Shown here piece by piece: positions 30,947 through 40,464 of a stretch of DNA of 64,000 nucleotides. The stretch comes from Pantoea brenneri. Its GTDB lineage: Bacteria > Pseudomonadota > Gammaproteobacteria > Enterobacterales > Enterobacteriaceae. The position numbers and the translations under genes were made by a program. The DNA lies in assembly GCA_002095305.1 (NCBI GenBank), contig MIEI01000018.1, forward strand, positions 1-64,000, given 5' to 3'. The notes beneath the pieces were generated by a model that did not search any database, was not told the DNA's origin, and saw only the letters and a program-made list of their open reading frames with translations. Numbering within the stretch: the first letter of the stretch is position 1; each line of letters starts with the position of its first letter.

Positions 30947-33900
30947 ATGATCCCACAGATTTCGCAGGCGCCGGGCCTCGTTCAACTGGTGCTGACATTC
31001 CTTGAGTCGCTGAAAGAGCAGGGTTTTACCGGCGACACCGCCACCAGCTATGCTGACCGCCTTTCACTCTCTACCGATAACAGCATCTATCAGCTGCTGC
31101 CCGACGCGGCGCTGTTTCCGCGCTCAACCGCTGACGTTGCGCTGATCGCCCGGGTGGCAGGCGAGCCACGCTTTGAAAGCCTGGTCTTCACGCCACGCGG
31201 CGGTGGCACCGGCACCAACGGACAGTCGCTGAACCAGGGCATTATTGTTGATATGTCGCGCTACATGAACCGCATCCTCGAGATCAATACGGATGAGGGC
31301 TGGGTGCGGGTAGAAGCGGGCGTCATCAAAGATCAGTTGAACGCCTGGCTTAAGCCGTATGGCTTTTTCTTCTCGCCAGAACTGTCGACCAGTAATCGCG
31401 CGACGCTGGGCGGGATGATCAATACCGACGCCTCCGGCCAGGGATCGCTGGTGTATGGCAAAACTTCCGATCACGTCATTGGTCTGCGAGCGGTGCTGCT
31501 GGGGGGCGATATCCTCGATACCCGGCCGATGGCGACAGCGCTGGCTGAAACGATTGCCCGCACGGCAACCCCGGAAGGGCGCATCTATCAGCAGGTGCTG
31601 AGCCGCTGTCGTGAGCAGCGTGAGCTGATCCTCGAAAAATTCCCGCGGCTCAACCGCTTCCTGACCGGTTACGACCTGCGACATGTGTTCAGCGACGATA
31701 TGCAAACCTTCGACCTGACGCGCCTGCTGTGCGGAGCCGAAGGGACGCTGGCCTTTATCACCGAAGCGCGGCTGGATATTACGCCGTTGCCTAAAGTGCG
31801 GCGGCTGGTCAACATCAAATATGATTCGTTCGATTCTGCACTGCGTAATGCGCCATTCATGGTGGAAGCACAGGCGCTGTCGGTCGAAACCGTCGACTCA
31901 AAAGTGCTTAACCTGGCGCGTGAAGATATCGTCTGGCATTCAGTGCGGGAACTGATTACCGACGTGCCGGATAAAGAGATGCTGGGGCTGAACATTGTCG
32001 AGTTTGCCGGTGATAACGCTGCGTTGATCGACAGTCAAATCAGCCAGCTCTGTGCGCGGCTGGATGCGCTGATGGCGCAACAGCAGGGCGGCGTCATCGG
32101 TTATCAGCTCTGCGACGATCTGCAGGGCATTGAGCGTATCTATAACATGCGCAAAAAGGCGGTGGGGCTGCTGGGTAATGCCAAAGGCCGCGCCAAGCCG
32201 ATCCCGTTCGTCGAAGATACCGCCGTCCCGCCGGAAAGCCTGGCGGATTACATTGTCGAATTCCGCGCCTTGCTCGATAGCCACGGACTGAGTTACGGCA
32301 TGTTCGGTCACGTTGATGCTGGCGTGCTGCATGTCCGTCCGGCGCTGGATATGTGCGATCCGCAGCAGGAGATGATGATGAAGCAGATCTCCGACGAAGT
32401 GGTGGCCCTGACGGCGCGCTACGGCGGATTGCTGTGGGGCGAGCACGGCAAAGGCTTCCGCGCGCAGTACAGTCCGGCGTTCTTTGGCGAAACCCTGTTC
32501 AATGAGCTGCGCCGCATTAAATCGGCATTCGATCCGCATAACCGCCTCAATCCCGGCAAAATCTGCACCCCTTTTGACAGCCATGACGAGATGATGCAGG
32601 TCGATGCGGAGAAGCGTGGCACCTTCGATCGTCAGATTCCGCTCACGGTGCGTGACGAATGGCGCGGCGCGATGGAGTGTAACGGTAACGGCCTGTGCTT
32701 TAACTTTGATGTTCGCAGCCCGATGTGTCCGTCGATGAAGATCACCCGTAACCGTATCCATTCTCCCAAAGGCCGGGCGACCCTGACGCGGGAATGGCTG
32801 CGACTACTGGCTAATCAGGGCGTGGATCCACTGATGCTGGAGAAGCAGTTACCGGAGAGCCGGCTTTCGCTGCGTGGGCTGATCGCCCGTACCCGCAACA
32901 GCTGGCACGCCAGTAAAGGGGAATACGATTTCTCGCATGAGGTCAAAGAGGCGATGTCGGGCTGTCTGGCCTGCAAAGCCTGCTCAACGCAGTGCCCGAT
33001 CAAAATTGACGTGCCCAGCTTCCGCTCGCGCTTCTTACAGCTTTATCACACCCGTTATCTGCGTCCGGTCAGCGATCATCTGGTGGCGGCGGTTGAAAGC
33101 TACGCGCCATTAATGGCGAAGGCCCCCAAAACCTTTAACTTCTTTCTGCGCCAGCCGTGGCTGAAAGAGCTGAGCAAAAGCCAGATCGGCATGGTCGATC
33201 TGCCACTACTCTCTTCACCGACGCTGAAACAGCAGTTGAGCGGCCATCCCGCCATGAACATGACGCTGGAACAGCTGGAACGGTTACCGGCGGCTGAACA
33301 GGCGAAATGCGTGCTGGTGGTGCAGGATCCGTTTACCAGCTTCTATGAGGCGCAGCTGGTGAATGATTTTATCCGGCTGATTGAGAAGCTCGGCTATCGA
33401 CCGGTTCTACTGCCGTTCTCACCGAATGGCAAAGCGCAGCATGTGAAAGGCTTCCTGCAGCGCTTCGCCCGGACCGCCAGCCGCACCGCTGATTTCCTTA
33501 ACCGGGTAGCACGGCTGGGAATGCCGATGGTTGGGGTCGATCCTGCGACCGTGCTCTGCTACCGCGATGAGTATCGTCAGACGCTGGGCGAGACACGCGG
33601 TGATTTCAGCGTGCTGCTGGTGCATGAGTGGTTGCAGAGTGCGCTGGCGGAACGGGAAGTGCAGGGCACTACGGGCGAGTCGTGGTATCTGTTCGCACAC
33701 TGTACCGAAGTGACGGCGTTGCCTTCCGCGCCGAATCAGTGGCAGGAGATTTTTTCCCGTTTTGGCGCAAAGCTGGAGAATATCAACGTGGGCTGCTGTG
33801 GCATGGCGGGCACCTACGGCCACGAAACGAAAAACCTCGAAAACTCGCTGGGGATCTACGCGCTCTCCTGGCATCCGCAGCTACAGCGCTTACCGCGTCA

Positions 33901-34000
33901 GCGCTGTCTTGCCACCGGTTACTCCTGCCGCAGTCAGGTCAAGCGGGTGGAAGGTAACGGCATGCGCCATCCGCTGCAGGCGCTCTTAACGCTAATGTAA
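30947..34000 (+). CDS. ydiJ: FAD/iron-sulfur dehydrogenase YdiJ (D-2-hydroxyglutarate dehydrogenase type)
   Basis: A 1017-residue fusion protein of the length of E. coli YdiJ. The N-terminal FAD-binding-4 domain has FTPRGGGTGTNGQSLN, the FAD-oxidase C domain spans about 260-540, and a ferredoxin-type cluster motif CLACKACSTQCPIKIDVP lies near residue 670. The C-terminal part has a cysteine-rich CCG-type domain (VGCCGMAGTYGHE). Relatives oxidise D-2-hydroxyacids such as D-2-hydroxyglutarate and pass electrons through the Fe-S clusters. A PurR box lies just upstream. In E. coli menI follows; here it is absent. Confidence 0.92.
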   Translation: MIPQISQAPGLVQLVLTFLESLKEQGFTGDTATSYADRLSLSTDNSIYQLLPDAALFPRSTADVALIARVAGEPRFESLVFTPRGGGTGTNGQSLNQGIIVDMSRYMNRILEINTDEGWVRVEAGVIKDQLNAWLKPYGFFFSPELSTSNRATLGGMINTDASGQGSLVYGKTSDHVIGLRAVLLGGDILDTRPMATALAETIARTATPEGRIYQQVLSRCREQRELILEKFPRLNRFLTGYDLRHVFSDDMQTFDLTRLLCGAEGTLAFITEARLDITPLPKVRRLVNIKYDSFDSALRNAPFMVEAQALSVETVDSKVLNLAREDIVWHSVRELITDVPDKEMLGLNIVEFAGDNAALIDSQISQLCARLDALMAQQQGGVIGYQLCDDLQGIERIYNMRKKAVGLLGNAKGRAKPIPFVEDTAVPPESLADYIVEFRALLDSHGLSYGMFGHVDAGVLHVRPALDMCDPQQEMMMKQISDEVVALTARYGGLLWGEHGKGFRAQYSPAFFGETLFNELRRIKSAFDPHNRLNPGKICTPFDSHDEMMQVDAEKRGTFDRQIPLTVRDEWRGAMECNGNGLCFNFDVRSPMCPSMKITRNRIHSPKGRATLTREWLRLLANQGVDPLMLEKQLPESRLSLRGLIARTRNSWHASKGEYDFSHEVKEAMSGCLACKACSTQCPIKIDVPSFRSRFLQLYHTRYLRPVSDHLVAAVESYAPLMAKAPKTFNFFLRQPWLKELSKSQIGMVDLPLLSSPTLKQQLSGHPAMNMTLEQLERLPAAEQAKCVLVVQDPFTSFYEAQLVNDFIRLIEKLGYRPVLLPFSPNGKAQHVKGFLQRFARTASRTADFLNRVARLGMPMVGVDPATVLCYRDEYRQTLGETRGDFSVLLVHEWLQSALAEREVQGTTGESWYLFAHCTEVTALPSAPNQWQEIFSRFGAKLENINVGCCGMAGTYGHETKNLENSLGIYALSWHPQLQRLPRQRCLATGYSCRSQVKRVEGNGMRHPLQALLTLM

Positions 34001-34033
34001 AAAAATTGTGCGCGACGTCACGACGCGGCTGGA

Positions 34034-34438
34034 TTAGAATATCCAGCCCGCGTGACGCACAAAGTCGCTTTGCAGCGCGGTGGCTTTATCCCATTCACCG
34101 ATCATCGCCAGCTGATGGCACAGACGGGTCAGGGAGAGTCGCGCCAGTTGGTAGGCCTGAATGCGGAACAGGCGATCGCGATCGCTATTTCCCATCTCCT
34201 GCACCAGGCGATGATGCAGTTTGCCCATGGCATGCAGATAGCTCTGGTCATCTCCGTTCAGCTGGCAGACTTCTGCCATATCCAGACAGGTATCATTAAA
34301 CTGACGTAATTGCTGAATGGGACAGTCGGCCCGGTCGAGTCTGGCCTGCGCCAGGTAGAAGTCGACGGTGATATCGCGTACCGAAAATTTGTATTCATCG
34401 ATCTTATGCTGCAGCCAGGCAGAGACTGAAAGCGTCAT
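34034..34438 (-). CDS. unrecognised 134-residue protein under a Fur box
   Basis: I do not recognise this protein. It is soluble, mostly helical by composition, with no signal peptide or membrane segment. It contains AWLQHKIDEYKFSVRDITVDFYLAQARLD in its first third and repeated Leu/Arg-rich helices later (RIQAYQLARLSLTRLCHQLA). The start MTLSVSAW (34438) has AGGGTGG seven bases upstream; a longer in-frame start would lie inside the Fur palindrome. A perfect 17-bp Fur-type palindrome begins 20 bp before the start, so iron-repressed expression is likely. It is divergent from the suf operon and convergent with ydiJ. A role in iron or Fe-S metabolism is inference from context. Confidence 0.75.
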   Translation of the reverse strand: MTLSVSAWLQHKIDEYKFSVRDITVDFYLAQARLDRADCPIQQLRQFNDTCLDMAEVCQLNGDDQSYLHAMGKLHHRLVQEMGNSDRDRLFRIQAYQLARLSLTRLCHQLAMIGEWDKATALQSDFVRHAGWIF

Positions 34439-34457
34439 AATGCCACCCTGAACGTGA

Positions 34458-34474
34458 ATGATAATAATTATCAT
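34458..34474. promoter_or_regulatory. Fur box
   Basis: Perfect 17-bp palindrome ATGATAAT-A-ATTATCAT, fitting the Fur consensus GATAATGATAATCATTATC. It is 20 bp before the minus-strand gene and about 66 bp before a TATAAT that could drive suf, so it may serve both. Confidence 0.85.
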
Positions 34475-34579
34475 ATTCATCCGGGCGAGGAATGCAATTG
34501 CTGCGGCAGAAAAATTTAACGATTTATCTGACCTGTCGGTATAATCGGAAATAACAATCTGTTTACATCGTAGAAAGGC

Positions 34580-34647
34580 GTAACCTATTAATAAGCACTT
34601 TTATGAAAAGTCATAATTTAAAAAAGAGTGCGTTATTAACAGGTTAC
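34580..34647. repeat. long imperfect inverted repeat in the suf leader
   Basis: Left arm 34580-34598 pairs with right arm 34628-34647 over 18 positions with one mismatch and one bulged base (GTAACCT.TTAATAA.GCAC against its complement). The 29-base interval contains a second perfect hairpin TTATGA-AAAG-TCATAA. Function unknown. Confidence 0.75.
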
Positions 34648-34698
34648 AACAGGACTCTTCGCGTGGTCTGTCTCACCGCAAAGTGAGTTGAAGGGTCT

Positions 34699-34761
34699 AT
34701 GCTTAATAAACAGGCGAAAAAAACAGCACAAGATGATTATCCCTGCAAAACAAGAGGTTGA
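34699..34761 (+). CDS. possible 20-residue upstream ORF in the suf leader
   Basis: ATG to TGA encodes MLNKQAKKTAQDDYPCKTRG. GAAGGG lies about four to nine bases before the ATG and could act as a ribosome site. It could be chance; it is noted because it lies in a structured leader ahead of an iron- and stress-controlled operon. Confidence 0.25.
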   Translation: MLNKQAKKTAQDDYPCKTRG

Positions 34762-34827
34762 AGTGATCGGTCAGATCACTACCATAGGGGGATAGCCTGA
34801 AAAGGTCCGGACTCAAGAGGTATCAAC

Positions 34828-35202
34828 ATGGCATCCGTTAATGCAGACTCTTTCTCACCCGACGATTTCGTCTGGAAAGGGCTGACGCTGACTGAAACCG
34901 CAGCGCAACAAATTCTCAATCTGGCTGCTCAGGACCCTGATGTCAAGGGGCTACGGTTAGGCGTGAAACAATCCGGCTGCGCCGGGTTTGGTTACGTCAT
35001 GGATCTGGTGAAAGAGCCAGTCGATGACGATCTGCAGTTCTCGTTCCACGGCGCAACTCTGTTTGTGCCGCTTCAGGCGATGCCATTTGTTGATGGCACC
35101 GAAGTGGATTACGTTCGCGAAGGCCTGAATCAGATTTTTAAATTCAATAACCCTAAAGCTCAGCACGCCTGCGGGTGTGGCGAAAGCTTTGGCGTCGAGT
35201 AA
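34828..35202 (+). CDS. sufA: Fe-S cluster carrier/assembly protein SufA
   Basis: A 124-residue A-type carrier of the HesB/IscA family. The three cluster ligands are Cys in KQSGCAGFGYVMDLV and the pair in ACGCGESFGV at the C-terminus. SufA accepts clusters from SufBCD and passes them to apo-proteins. It opens the sufABCDSE operon, used under oxidative stress and iron limitation. The start MASVNADSFSPDD has AAGAGG upstream. sufB follows seven bases later. Confidence 0.96.
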   Translation: MASVNADSFSPDDFVWKGLTLTETAAQQILNLAAQDPDVKGLRLGVKQSGCAGFGYVMDLVKEPVDDDLQFSFHGATLFVPLQAMPFVDGTEVDYVREGLNQIFKFNNPKAQHACGCGESFGVE

Positions 35203-35209
35203 GTGAAAT

Positions 35210-36703
35210 ATGTCACGACACAGCGAAACATCTGACGATGTACAAATCTGGGACGGCAAGCTCAACTATAAAGAGGGCTTCTTTACCCAACTGCAGACCG
35301 AAGAATTTGCGAACGGCATCAATGAAGATGTGGTGCGCGCGATCTCGGCCAAGCGTAACGAGCCAGAGTGGATGCTGGAGTTTCGTCTTAAAGCTTTCCG
35401 TGCCTGGCTTGAAATGGAAGAGCCTCACTGGCTGAAAGCGCATTACGAGAAACTCGATTACCAGGATTACAGCTACTATTCCGCACCGTCGTGCGGTAAC
35501 TGCGATGACAGCTGCGCTTCTGAGCCGGGTGCGACCCAGGCATCAGGCAGCGCGCCGGCCAGCGATTACCTGACGCAGGAAGTGGAAAACGCCTTTAACC
35601 AGCTAGGTGTCCCGGTGCGTGAAGGTCGTGAAGTGGCCGTTGACGCTATTTTTGACTCCGTCTCGGTGGCTACGACCTATCGCGGCAAGCTGGCGGAGCA
35701 GGGCATTATCTTCTGTTCCTTCGGCGAAGCGATTCAGGAACACCCGGAGCTGGTGAAGCAGTATCTCGGCACGGTCGTCCCGGCCAACGATAACTTCTTT
35801 GCCGCGCTGAACTCGGCGGTGGCTTCAGACGGAACGTTTGTCTACATCCCGAAAGGCGTCCGTTGCCCGATGGAGCTGTCGACCTATTTCCGCATCAACG
35901 CAGCCAAAACCGGTCAGTTCGAACGCACCATCCTGATTGCCGATGAAGACAGTTACGTCAGCTACATCGAAGGTTGTTCAGCGCCGGTGCGTGACAGCTA
36001 TCAGCTGCACGCGGCCGTGGTGGAAGTGATCATCCATAAAAATGCCGAAGTGAAATATTCGACGGTGCAGAACTGGTTCCCGGGCGGTGAAGGCGAGGGC
36101 GGTATCCTTAACTTCGTTACCAAGCGTGCGCTGTGTGAAGGTGACCACAGTAAAATGTCCTGGACGCAGTCTGAGACCGGCTCAGCCATTACCTGGAAAT
36201 ACCCGAGCTGCATTCTGCGCGGTGATTACTCGGTCGGCGAATTCTATTCTGTGGCGCTGACCAGCGGCCGCCAGCAGGCGGATACCGGCACCAAGATGAT
36301 TCACATTGGTAAAAACACCAAATCGACCATCATCTCGAAAGGGATTTCGGCCGGTAAAAGTGAGAACACCTATCGCGGCCTGGTGAAGATCATGCCGACC
36401 GCCACCAACGCGCGTAACTTTACCCAGTGTGACTCAATGCTGATTGGCCCGGACTGCGGCGCACATACCTTCCCGTATGTTGAAACCCGCAATAACACCG
36501 CCCAGCTTGAGCACGAAGCCACCACCTCACGTATCGGCGAAGACCAGATGTTCTACTGTCTGCAACGCGGTATCAGTGAAGAAGATGCCATCTCGATGAT
36601 CGTGAACGGCTTCTGTAAAGACGTATTTTCGGAGCTGCCGCTGGAATTTGCCGTGGAAGCCCAAAAATTGTTAGCCATCAGCCTTGAGCACAGTGTGGGC
36701 TGA
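35210..36703 (+). CDS. sufB: Fe-S cluster scaffold protein SufB
   Basis: A 497-residue scaffold subunit of SufBC2D, on which the nascent cluster forms. The N-terminal SCGNCDDSC cysteine group is present, and the beta-helix core carries YIEGCSAP and [23 protein letters not shown], with the cysteine that receives sulfur from SufE near the latter. It is close in length to E. coli SufB (495). It starts [15 protein letters not shown]. Confidence 0.97.
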   Translation: MSRHSETSDDVQIWDGKLNYKEGFFTQLQTEEFANGINEDVVRAISAKRNEPEWMLEFRLKAFRAWLEMEEPHWLKAHYEKLDYQDYSYYSAPSCGNCDDSCASEPGATQASGSAPASDYLTQEVENAFNQLGVPVREGREVAVDAIFDSVSVATTYRGKLAEQGIIFCSFGEAIQEHPELVKQYLGTVVPANDNFFAALNSAVASDGTFVYIPKGVRCPMELSTYFRINAAKTGQFERTILIADEDSYVSYIEGCSAPVRDSYQLHAAVVEVIIHKNAEVKYSTVQNWFPGGEGEGGILNFVTKRALCEGDHSKMSWTQSETGSAITWKYPSCILRGDYSVGEFYSVALTSGRQQADTGTKMIHIGKNTKSTIISKGISAGKSENTYRGLVKIMPTATNARNFTQCDSMLIGPDCGAHTFPYVETRNNTAQLEHEATTSRIGEDQMFYCLQRGISEEDAISMIVNGFCKDVFSELPLEFAVEAQKLLAISLEHSVG

Positions 36704-36745
36704 TGCCGTCACACGCGTTGCCGGAAGCAATGTGAAGGAATAAGT

Positions 36746-37492
36746 ATGTTAAGCATTAAAGATTTACAGGTAAGTGTTGAAGATAAAGCCATTCTGCGTG
36801 GTCTGAACCTCGAAATTAAACCGGGTGAAGTCCATGCCATTATGGGCCCGAACGGCTCAGGTAAAAGTACGCTTTCTGCCACGCTGGCCGGACGTGAAGA
36901 CTATGAAGTGACCGGCGGTTCGGTGACCTTCAAAGGCAAAGATCTGCTGGAGCTGGCGCCGGAAGAGCGTGCCGGTGAAGGTATCTTTATGGCCTTCCAG
37001 TATCCGGTTGAGATCCCTGGCGTGAGCAACCAGTTCTTCCTGCAAACCTCCGTTAACGCGGTGCGTAAATATCGTCAGCAGGAAGAGCTGGACCGTTTCG
37101 ATTTCCAGGACTTTATCGAAGATAAAATTCACCTGCTGAAGATGCCGGAAGATCTGCTGACCCGTTCAGTAAACGTGGGCTTCTCCGGTGGTGAGAAGAA
37201 GCGTAACGACATTCTGCAGATGGCGGCGCTGGAGCCGGAACTCTGTATCCTCGATGAAACCGATTCCGGACTGGACATCGATGCGCTGAAAATTGTGGCC
37301 AATGGCGTTAACAGCCTGCGCGATGAGAAGCGTGCCTTCATCATCGTTACCCACTACCAGCGTATTCTGGATTACATCAAGCCAGACTTCGTACACGTTC
37401 TTTATCAGGGCAAAATCGTGAAATCTGGCGACTTCTCGCTGGTGAAACAGCTGGAGGAGCAAGGTTATGGCTGGCTTACCGACGAAGAGTGA
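36746..37492 (+). CDS. sufC: Fe-S cluster assembly ATPase SufC
   Basis: A 248-residue ABC-type ATPase that drives conformational change in the SufBC2D complex. Walker A is MGPNGSGKST, the signature is GFSGGEKKRNDI and the Walker B region is CILDETDSGLDIDAL, with the SufC-typical Asp-Glu-Thr-Asp. It overlaps sufD by 26 bases, so translation is probably coupled. The start MLSIKDLQVSVEDKAIL has AAGGAATAAGT before it. Confidence 0.97.
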   Translation: MLSIKDLQVSVEDKAILRGLNLEIKPGEVHAIMGPNGSGKSTLSATLAGREDYEVTGGSVTFKGKDLLELAPEERAGEGIFMAFQYPVEIPGVSNQFFLQTSVNAVRKYRQQEELDRFDFQDFIEDKIHLLKMPEDLLTRSVNVGFSGGEKKRNDILQMAALEPELCILDETDSGLDIDALKIVANGVNSLRDEKRAFIIVTHYQRILDYIKPDFVHVLYQGKIVKSGDFSLVKQLEEQGYGWLTDEE

Positions 37493-38747
37493 TTCTGCGC
37501 TGCAACAGTGGCATCACCTGTTTGAATCGCGCGGCGACCTGCGTTCGCTGCAGGCACAGCAGCACTGGCAGCAACTGATGCGGATCGGCTTGCCTACCCG
37601 CAAGCATGAGAACTGGAAATACACCTCGCTGGATACCTTGCTGGCGCAACAGTTTGTGCTGCCGCAGGCACCGCAAACGCTGAGCGCTGAGCAGGTCGAT
37701 GCGCTGGCTCTGCCACTGGATGCGGTGCGTCTGGTTTATGTTGATGGCCAGTTCCAGCCTGCACTCAGCAGCCGCGACAGCGATCTGTTTGAGATTCAGC
37801 ACAGCGTAGCGGCTGAACGTCGCCCACTGCCGGCCGCCGTGCAGCCGGAAGTCTTCCTGCACCTGACCGAGAGTCTGGCGGAAGAGGTGACCTTCCTGCG
37901 TCTGGCGCGCGGCAAGTCGGCGGCCCGTCCGCTTTATCTGCTGCACATCACCAGCGGCCAGCAGAACGGGATGAACACGGTTCATCATCGTCATCATCTG
38001 CAGCTGGATGAGAGCGCTGAAGCAGAAGTGATTGAGCATTACGTTTCGCTGGATGGCAGTGCGCACTTCACCGGTGCCCGCTTTACCTTTGCCGTCGGCG
38101 ACAATGCAAAACTGACCCACACCAAACTGGCGTTTGAAAGCAGCGAAAGTTATCACTTCGCACATAACGACCTGGTGATCGGCAGCGATGCGCAGGTCAG
38201 CAGCACCAGCTTCCTGCTGGGTGCGGGCCTGAGCCGTCATAACACCAGTACTCAGCTGAACGGTGAAAACACCCAACTGGCGGTGAACAGCCTGGTGCTG
38301 CCGGTGCGTCAGGAAGTGGCGGATACCCGTACTTACCTTGAGCACAATAAAGGCTACTGCCTGAGCCGCCAGATGCATAAAACCATCGTGCGCGATAAAG
38401 GCCGTGCGGTGTTTAATGGTCACATCAAAGTGGCGAAGCATGCGCTGAAAACCGATGGACAGATGACCAACAACAACCTGTTGCTGGGACGTCTGGCCGA
38501 AGTGGATACCAAACCGCAGCTGGAAATCTATGCGGATGACGTTAAGTGCAGCCACGGCGCCACCATCGGTCGCATCGATGATGAGCAGATGTTCTATCTG
38601 CGCTCGCGCGGTATTGAGCAGGATGCTGCCCAGACCATGATCATTCATGCCTTTGCTGCGGAACTGACCGAAGCACTGGAGAATGAGGTATTGCGTCAGG
38701 CAGTGCTGCAGCGTATCGCTGAGCGCTTTCCTGGAGGCGACTCATGA
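37467..38747 (+). CDS. sufD: Fe-S cluster assembly protein SufD
   Basis: A 426-residue SufB paralogue lacking the cysteine ligands, part of SufBC2D and needed for iron entry. The N-terminus [20 protein letters not shown] and the block [18 protein letters not shown] match E. coli SufD (423). The conserved C-terminal [26 protein letters not shown] contains the functional His and Cys. The start lies inside the end of sufC and the stop overlaps the sufS start. Confidence 0.96.
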   Translation: MAGLPTKSDSALQQWHHLFESRGDLRSLQAQQHWQQLMRIGLPTRKHENWKYTSLDTLLAQQFVLPQAPQTLSAEQVDALALPLDAVRLVYVDGQFQPALSSRDSDLFEIQHSVAAERRPLPAAVQPEVFLHLTESLAEEVTFLRLARGKSAARPLYLLHITSGQQNGMNTVHHRHHLQLDESAEAEVIEHYVSLDGSAHFTGARFTFAVGDNAKLTHTKLAFESSESYHFAHNDLVIGSDAQVSSTSFLLGAGLSRHNTSTQLNGENTQLAVNSLVLPVRQEVADTRTYLEHNKGYCLSRQMHKTIVRDKGRAVFNGHIKVAKHALKTDGQMTNNNLLLGRLAEVDTKPQLEIYADDVKCSHGATIGRIDDEQMFYLRSRGIEQDAAQTMIIHAFAAELTEALENEVLRQAVLQRIAERFPGGDS

Positions 38748-39970
38748 TGAGCTTCGATCTCGAACGCATCAGGGAAGATTTTCCGATCCTGAAGCGTGAG
38801 GTCAACGGTCATCCGCTGGCCTATCTTGATAGTGCGGCCAGCGCACAACGTCCGCTGTCGGTAATCAACGCCGAAAGCCATTTTTACCAGCACGGCTATG
38901 CGGCCGTGCATCGTGGTATCCATACGCTCAGCCAGCAGGCGACCAGCGACATGGAGAACGTGCGCGATCAGGCGGCCCGTTTTCTGAATGCGGCCACGCA
39001 GGAAGAGATCGTGTTCGTCAAAGGCACCACTGAAGGCATCAATCTGGTGGCCAACAGCTGGGGCGGTGCTAACCTCCAGCCGGGCGATAACCTGATCATC
39101 ACTGAGATGGAGCATCACGCTAACATCGTGCCGTGGCAGATGGTGGCACAGCGTACCGGTGCTGAAATTCGGGTTCTGCCGCTGAACGATAATGGCGAGC
39201 TGGCACTGGAGCAACTGGCGGGACTGATCGACAGCCGTACCCGGTTGCTGGCGGTGACGCACGTTTCTAACGTTCTCGGCACGGTCAACCCGGTGAAAGC
39301 GATCGTCGCACAGGCGAAAGCCGCGGGCGTGGTGACGCTGATTGATGGCGCGCAGGCGGTGATGCACGACAAAGTGAACGTGCAGGATATCGGCTGCGAC
39401 TTCTACGTCTTCTCCAGCCACAAGCTGTACGGCCCGAACGGCGTCGGCATTCTCTATGGGCGTAAAGCGCTGCTTGATGAGATGCCGCCGTGGGAAGGGG
39501 GTGGATCGATGATCGACCGCGTACTGCTGCCAACCGGCACCACCTGGAACAGCGCACCCTGGCGTTTTGAAGCCGGTACGCCGAACACCGGCGGGATTAT
39601 CGGCTTTGGCGCAGCGCTGGCCTACGTCGAGGCGCTGGGACTGGATACCATTCATCAGCGCGAAACGGCACTGATGAATTATGCGCTCGATAAGCTGGCC
39701 TCGGTACCGGACATCCGGATTTACGGCCCGCAGTCACGCGCCGGGGTGATCGCCTTCAACCTGGGCAAGCACCACGCATTTGACGTTGGCAGTTTCCTCG
39801 ATCAGTACGGCATTGCGATCCGCACCGGTCACCACTGTGCGATGCCGCTGATGCACCATTACAATGTGCCTGCCATGTGTCGCGCCTCCTTCACCTTCTA
39901 CAACAGCGAAGAGGAAGTGGATCGTCTGGCGGCCGGACTGACACGTATTCATCGTCTGCTGGGCGGCTGA
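38744..39970 (+). CDS. sufS: cysteine desulfurase SufS
   Basis: A 408-residue PLP-dependent class V aminotransferase-fold enzyme that takes sulfur from cysteine as a persulfide. The PLP Lys is in [15 protein letters not shown], and the active-site Cys in [15 protein letters not shown]. Two adjacent ATG codons (38744, 38747) follow GGAGG; the first overlaps the sufD stop. SufE, encoded next, accepts the persulfide sulfur. Confidence 0.97.
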   Translation: MMSFDLERIREDFPILKREVNGHPLAYLDSAASAQRPLSVINAESHFYQHGYAAVHRGIHTLSQQATSDMENVRDQAARFLNAATQEEIVFVKGTTEGINLVANSWGGANLQPGDNLIITEMEHHANIVPWQMVAQRTGAEIRVLPLNDNGELALEQLAGLIDSRTRLLAVTHVSNVLGTVNPVKAIVAQAKAAGVVTLIDGAQAVMHDKVNVQDIGCDFYVFSSHKLYGPNGVGILYGRKALLDEMPPWEGGGSMIDRVLLPTGTTWNSAPWRFEAGTPNTGGIIGFGAALAYVEALGLDTIHQRETALMNYALDKLASVPDIRIYGPQSRAGVIAFNLGKHHAFDVGSFLDQYGIAIRTGHHCAMPLMHHYNVPAMCRASFTFYNSEEEVDRLAAGLTRIHRLLGG

Positions 39971-39991
39971 ACAGTTTTAACGGAGTGACAG

Positions 39992-40408
39992 ATGGCGAAC
40001 TTGCCAGAAAAAGAGAAACTGGTTCGTAACTTCAACCGTTGCGCCAACTGGGAAGAGAAGTATCTCTACATCATTGAGCTGGGTGCAAAACTTCCGGAAT
40101 CATCCGAAAGCTTGCACCAGCCAGAGAATGCTATTTCAGGTTGTCAGAGCCAGGTATGGATCAGGATGACGCCGCAGGAAGATGGCACCATTGCGTTTGA
40201 AGGCGACAGCGATGCTGCTATTGTTAAGGGCTTGATTGCCATCGTGTTTAGCCTTTATCAGAATCTGCCGCCGGCCGAAATCGTGGCGCTGGATGTGCGC
40301 CACTGGTTCGGTGAACTGGCACTGATGCAGCACCTGACGCCGACCCGGTCGCAGGGGCTGGAAGCGATGATTCGGTCTATTCGCCATACCGCTCAGAACC
40401 TCAGCTAA
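39992..40408 (+). CDS. sufE: cysteine desulfuration protein SufE
   Basis: A 138-residue sulfur acceptor that stimulates SufS and hands sulfur to SufB. The acceptor Cys lies in [13 protein letters not shown] at about residue 51. It is the last gene of the operon; a strong terminator follows nine bases after the stop. The length equals that of E. coli SufE. Confidence 0.97.
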   Translation: MANLPEKEKLVRNFNRCANWEEKYLYIIELGAKLPESSESLHQPENAISGCQSQVWIRMTPQEDGTIAFEGDSDAAIVKGLIAIVFSLYQNLPPAEIVALDVRHWFGELALMQHLTPTRSQGLEAMIRSIRHTAQNLS

Positions 40409-40419
40409 GCTACACTCGA

Positions 40420-40446
40420 CAGACGCCATCCGGCGTCTGTTTTTTT
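40420..40446 (+). terminator. suf operon terminator
   Basis: Eight-base-pair stem CAGACGCC/GGCGTCTG (40420-40427 with 40432-40439) plus seven T residues. Confidence 0.9.
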
Positions 40447-40464
40447 ATCTGACGAGAAAATTGC

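Larger units (their letters stand above)
34439..34827. other. regulatory region and long leader of the suf operon
   Basis: A 389-bp spacer between the Fur-box gene and sufA. It holds a Fur palindrome (34458-34474), a TATAAT hexamer (34540-34545), a long inverted repeat (34580-34647) and a small hairpin CTCAC/GTGAG near 34672-34687. Two tiny reading frames also lie here (27 codons from 34603; 20 codons from 34699). If transcription starts near 34552 the leader is about 275 nt. An IscR site is expected but I cannot place it by eye. Confidence 0.6.

Noticed and set aside
31940..32761. 273-codon minus-strand open frame inside ydiJ
   Set aside because: Antisense shadow of a strongly conserved gene.
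37476..38648. 390-codon minus-strand open frame opposite sufD
   Set aside because: Shadow of sufD; long only because of GC-rich codon use. Its His/Gln-rich composition is typical of antisense translation.
38696..39655. 319-codon minus-strand open frame opposite sufS
   Set aside because: Antisense to sufS with no start context or homology.
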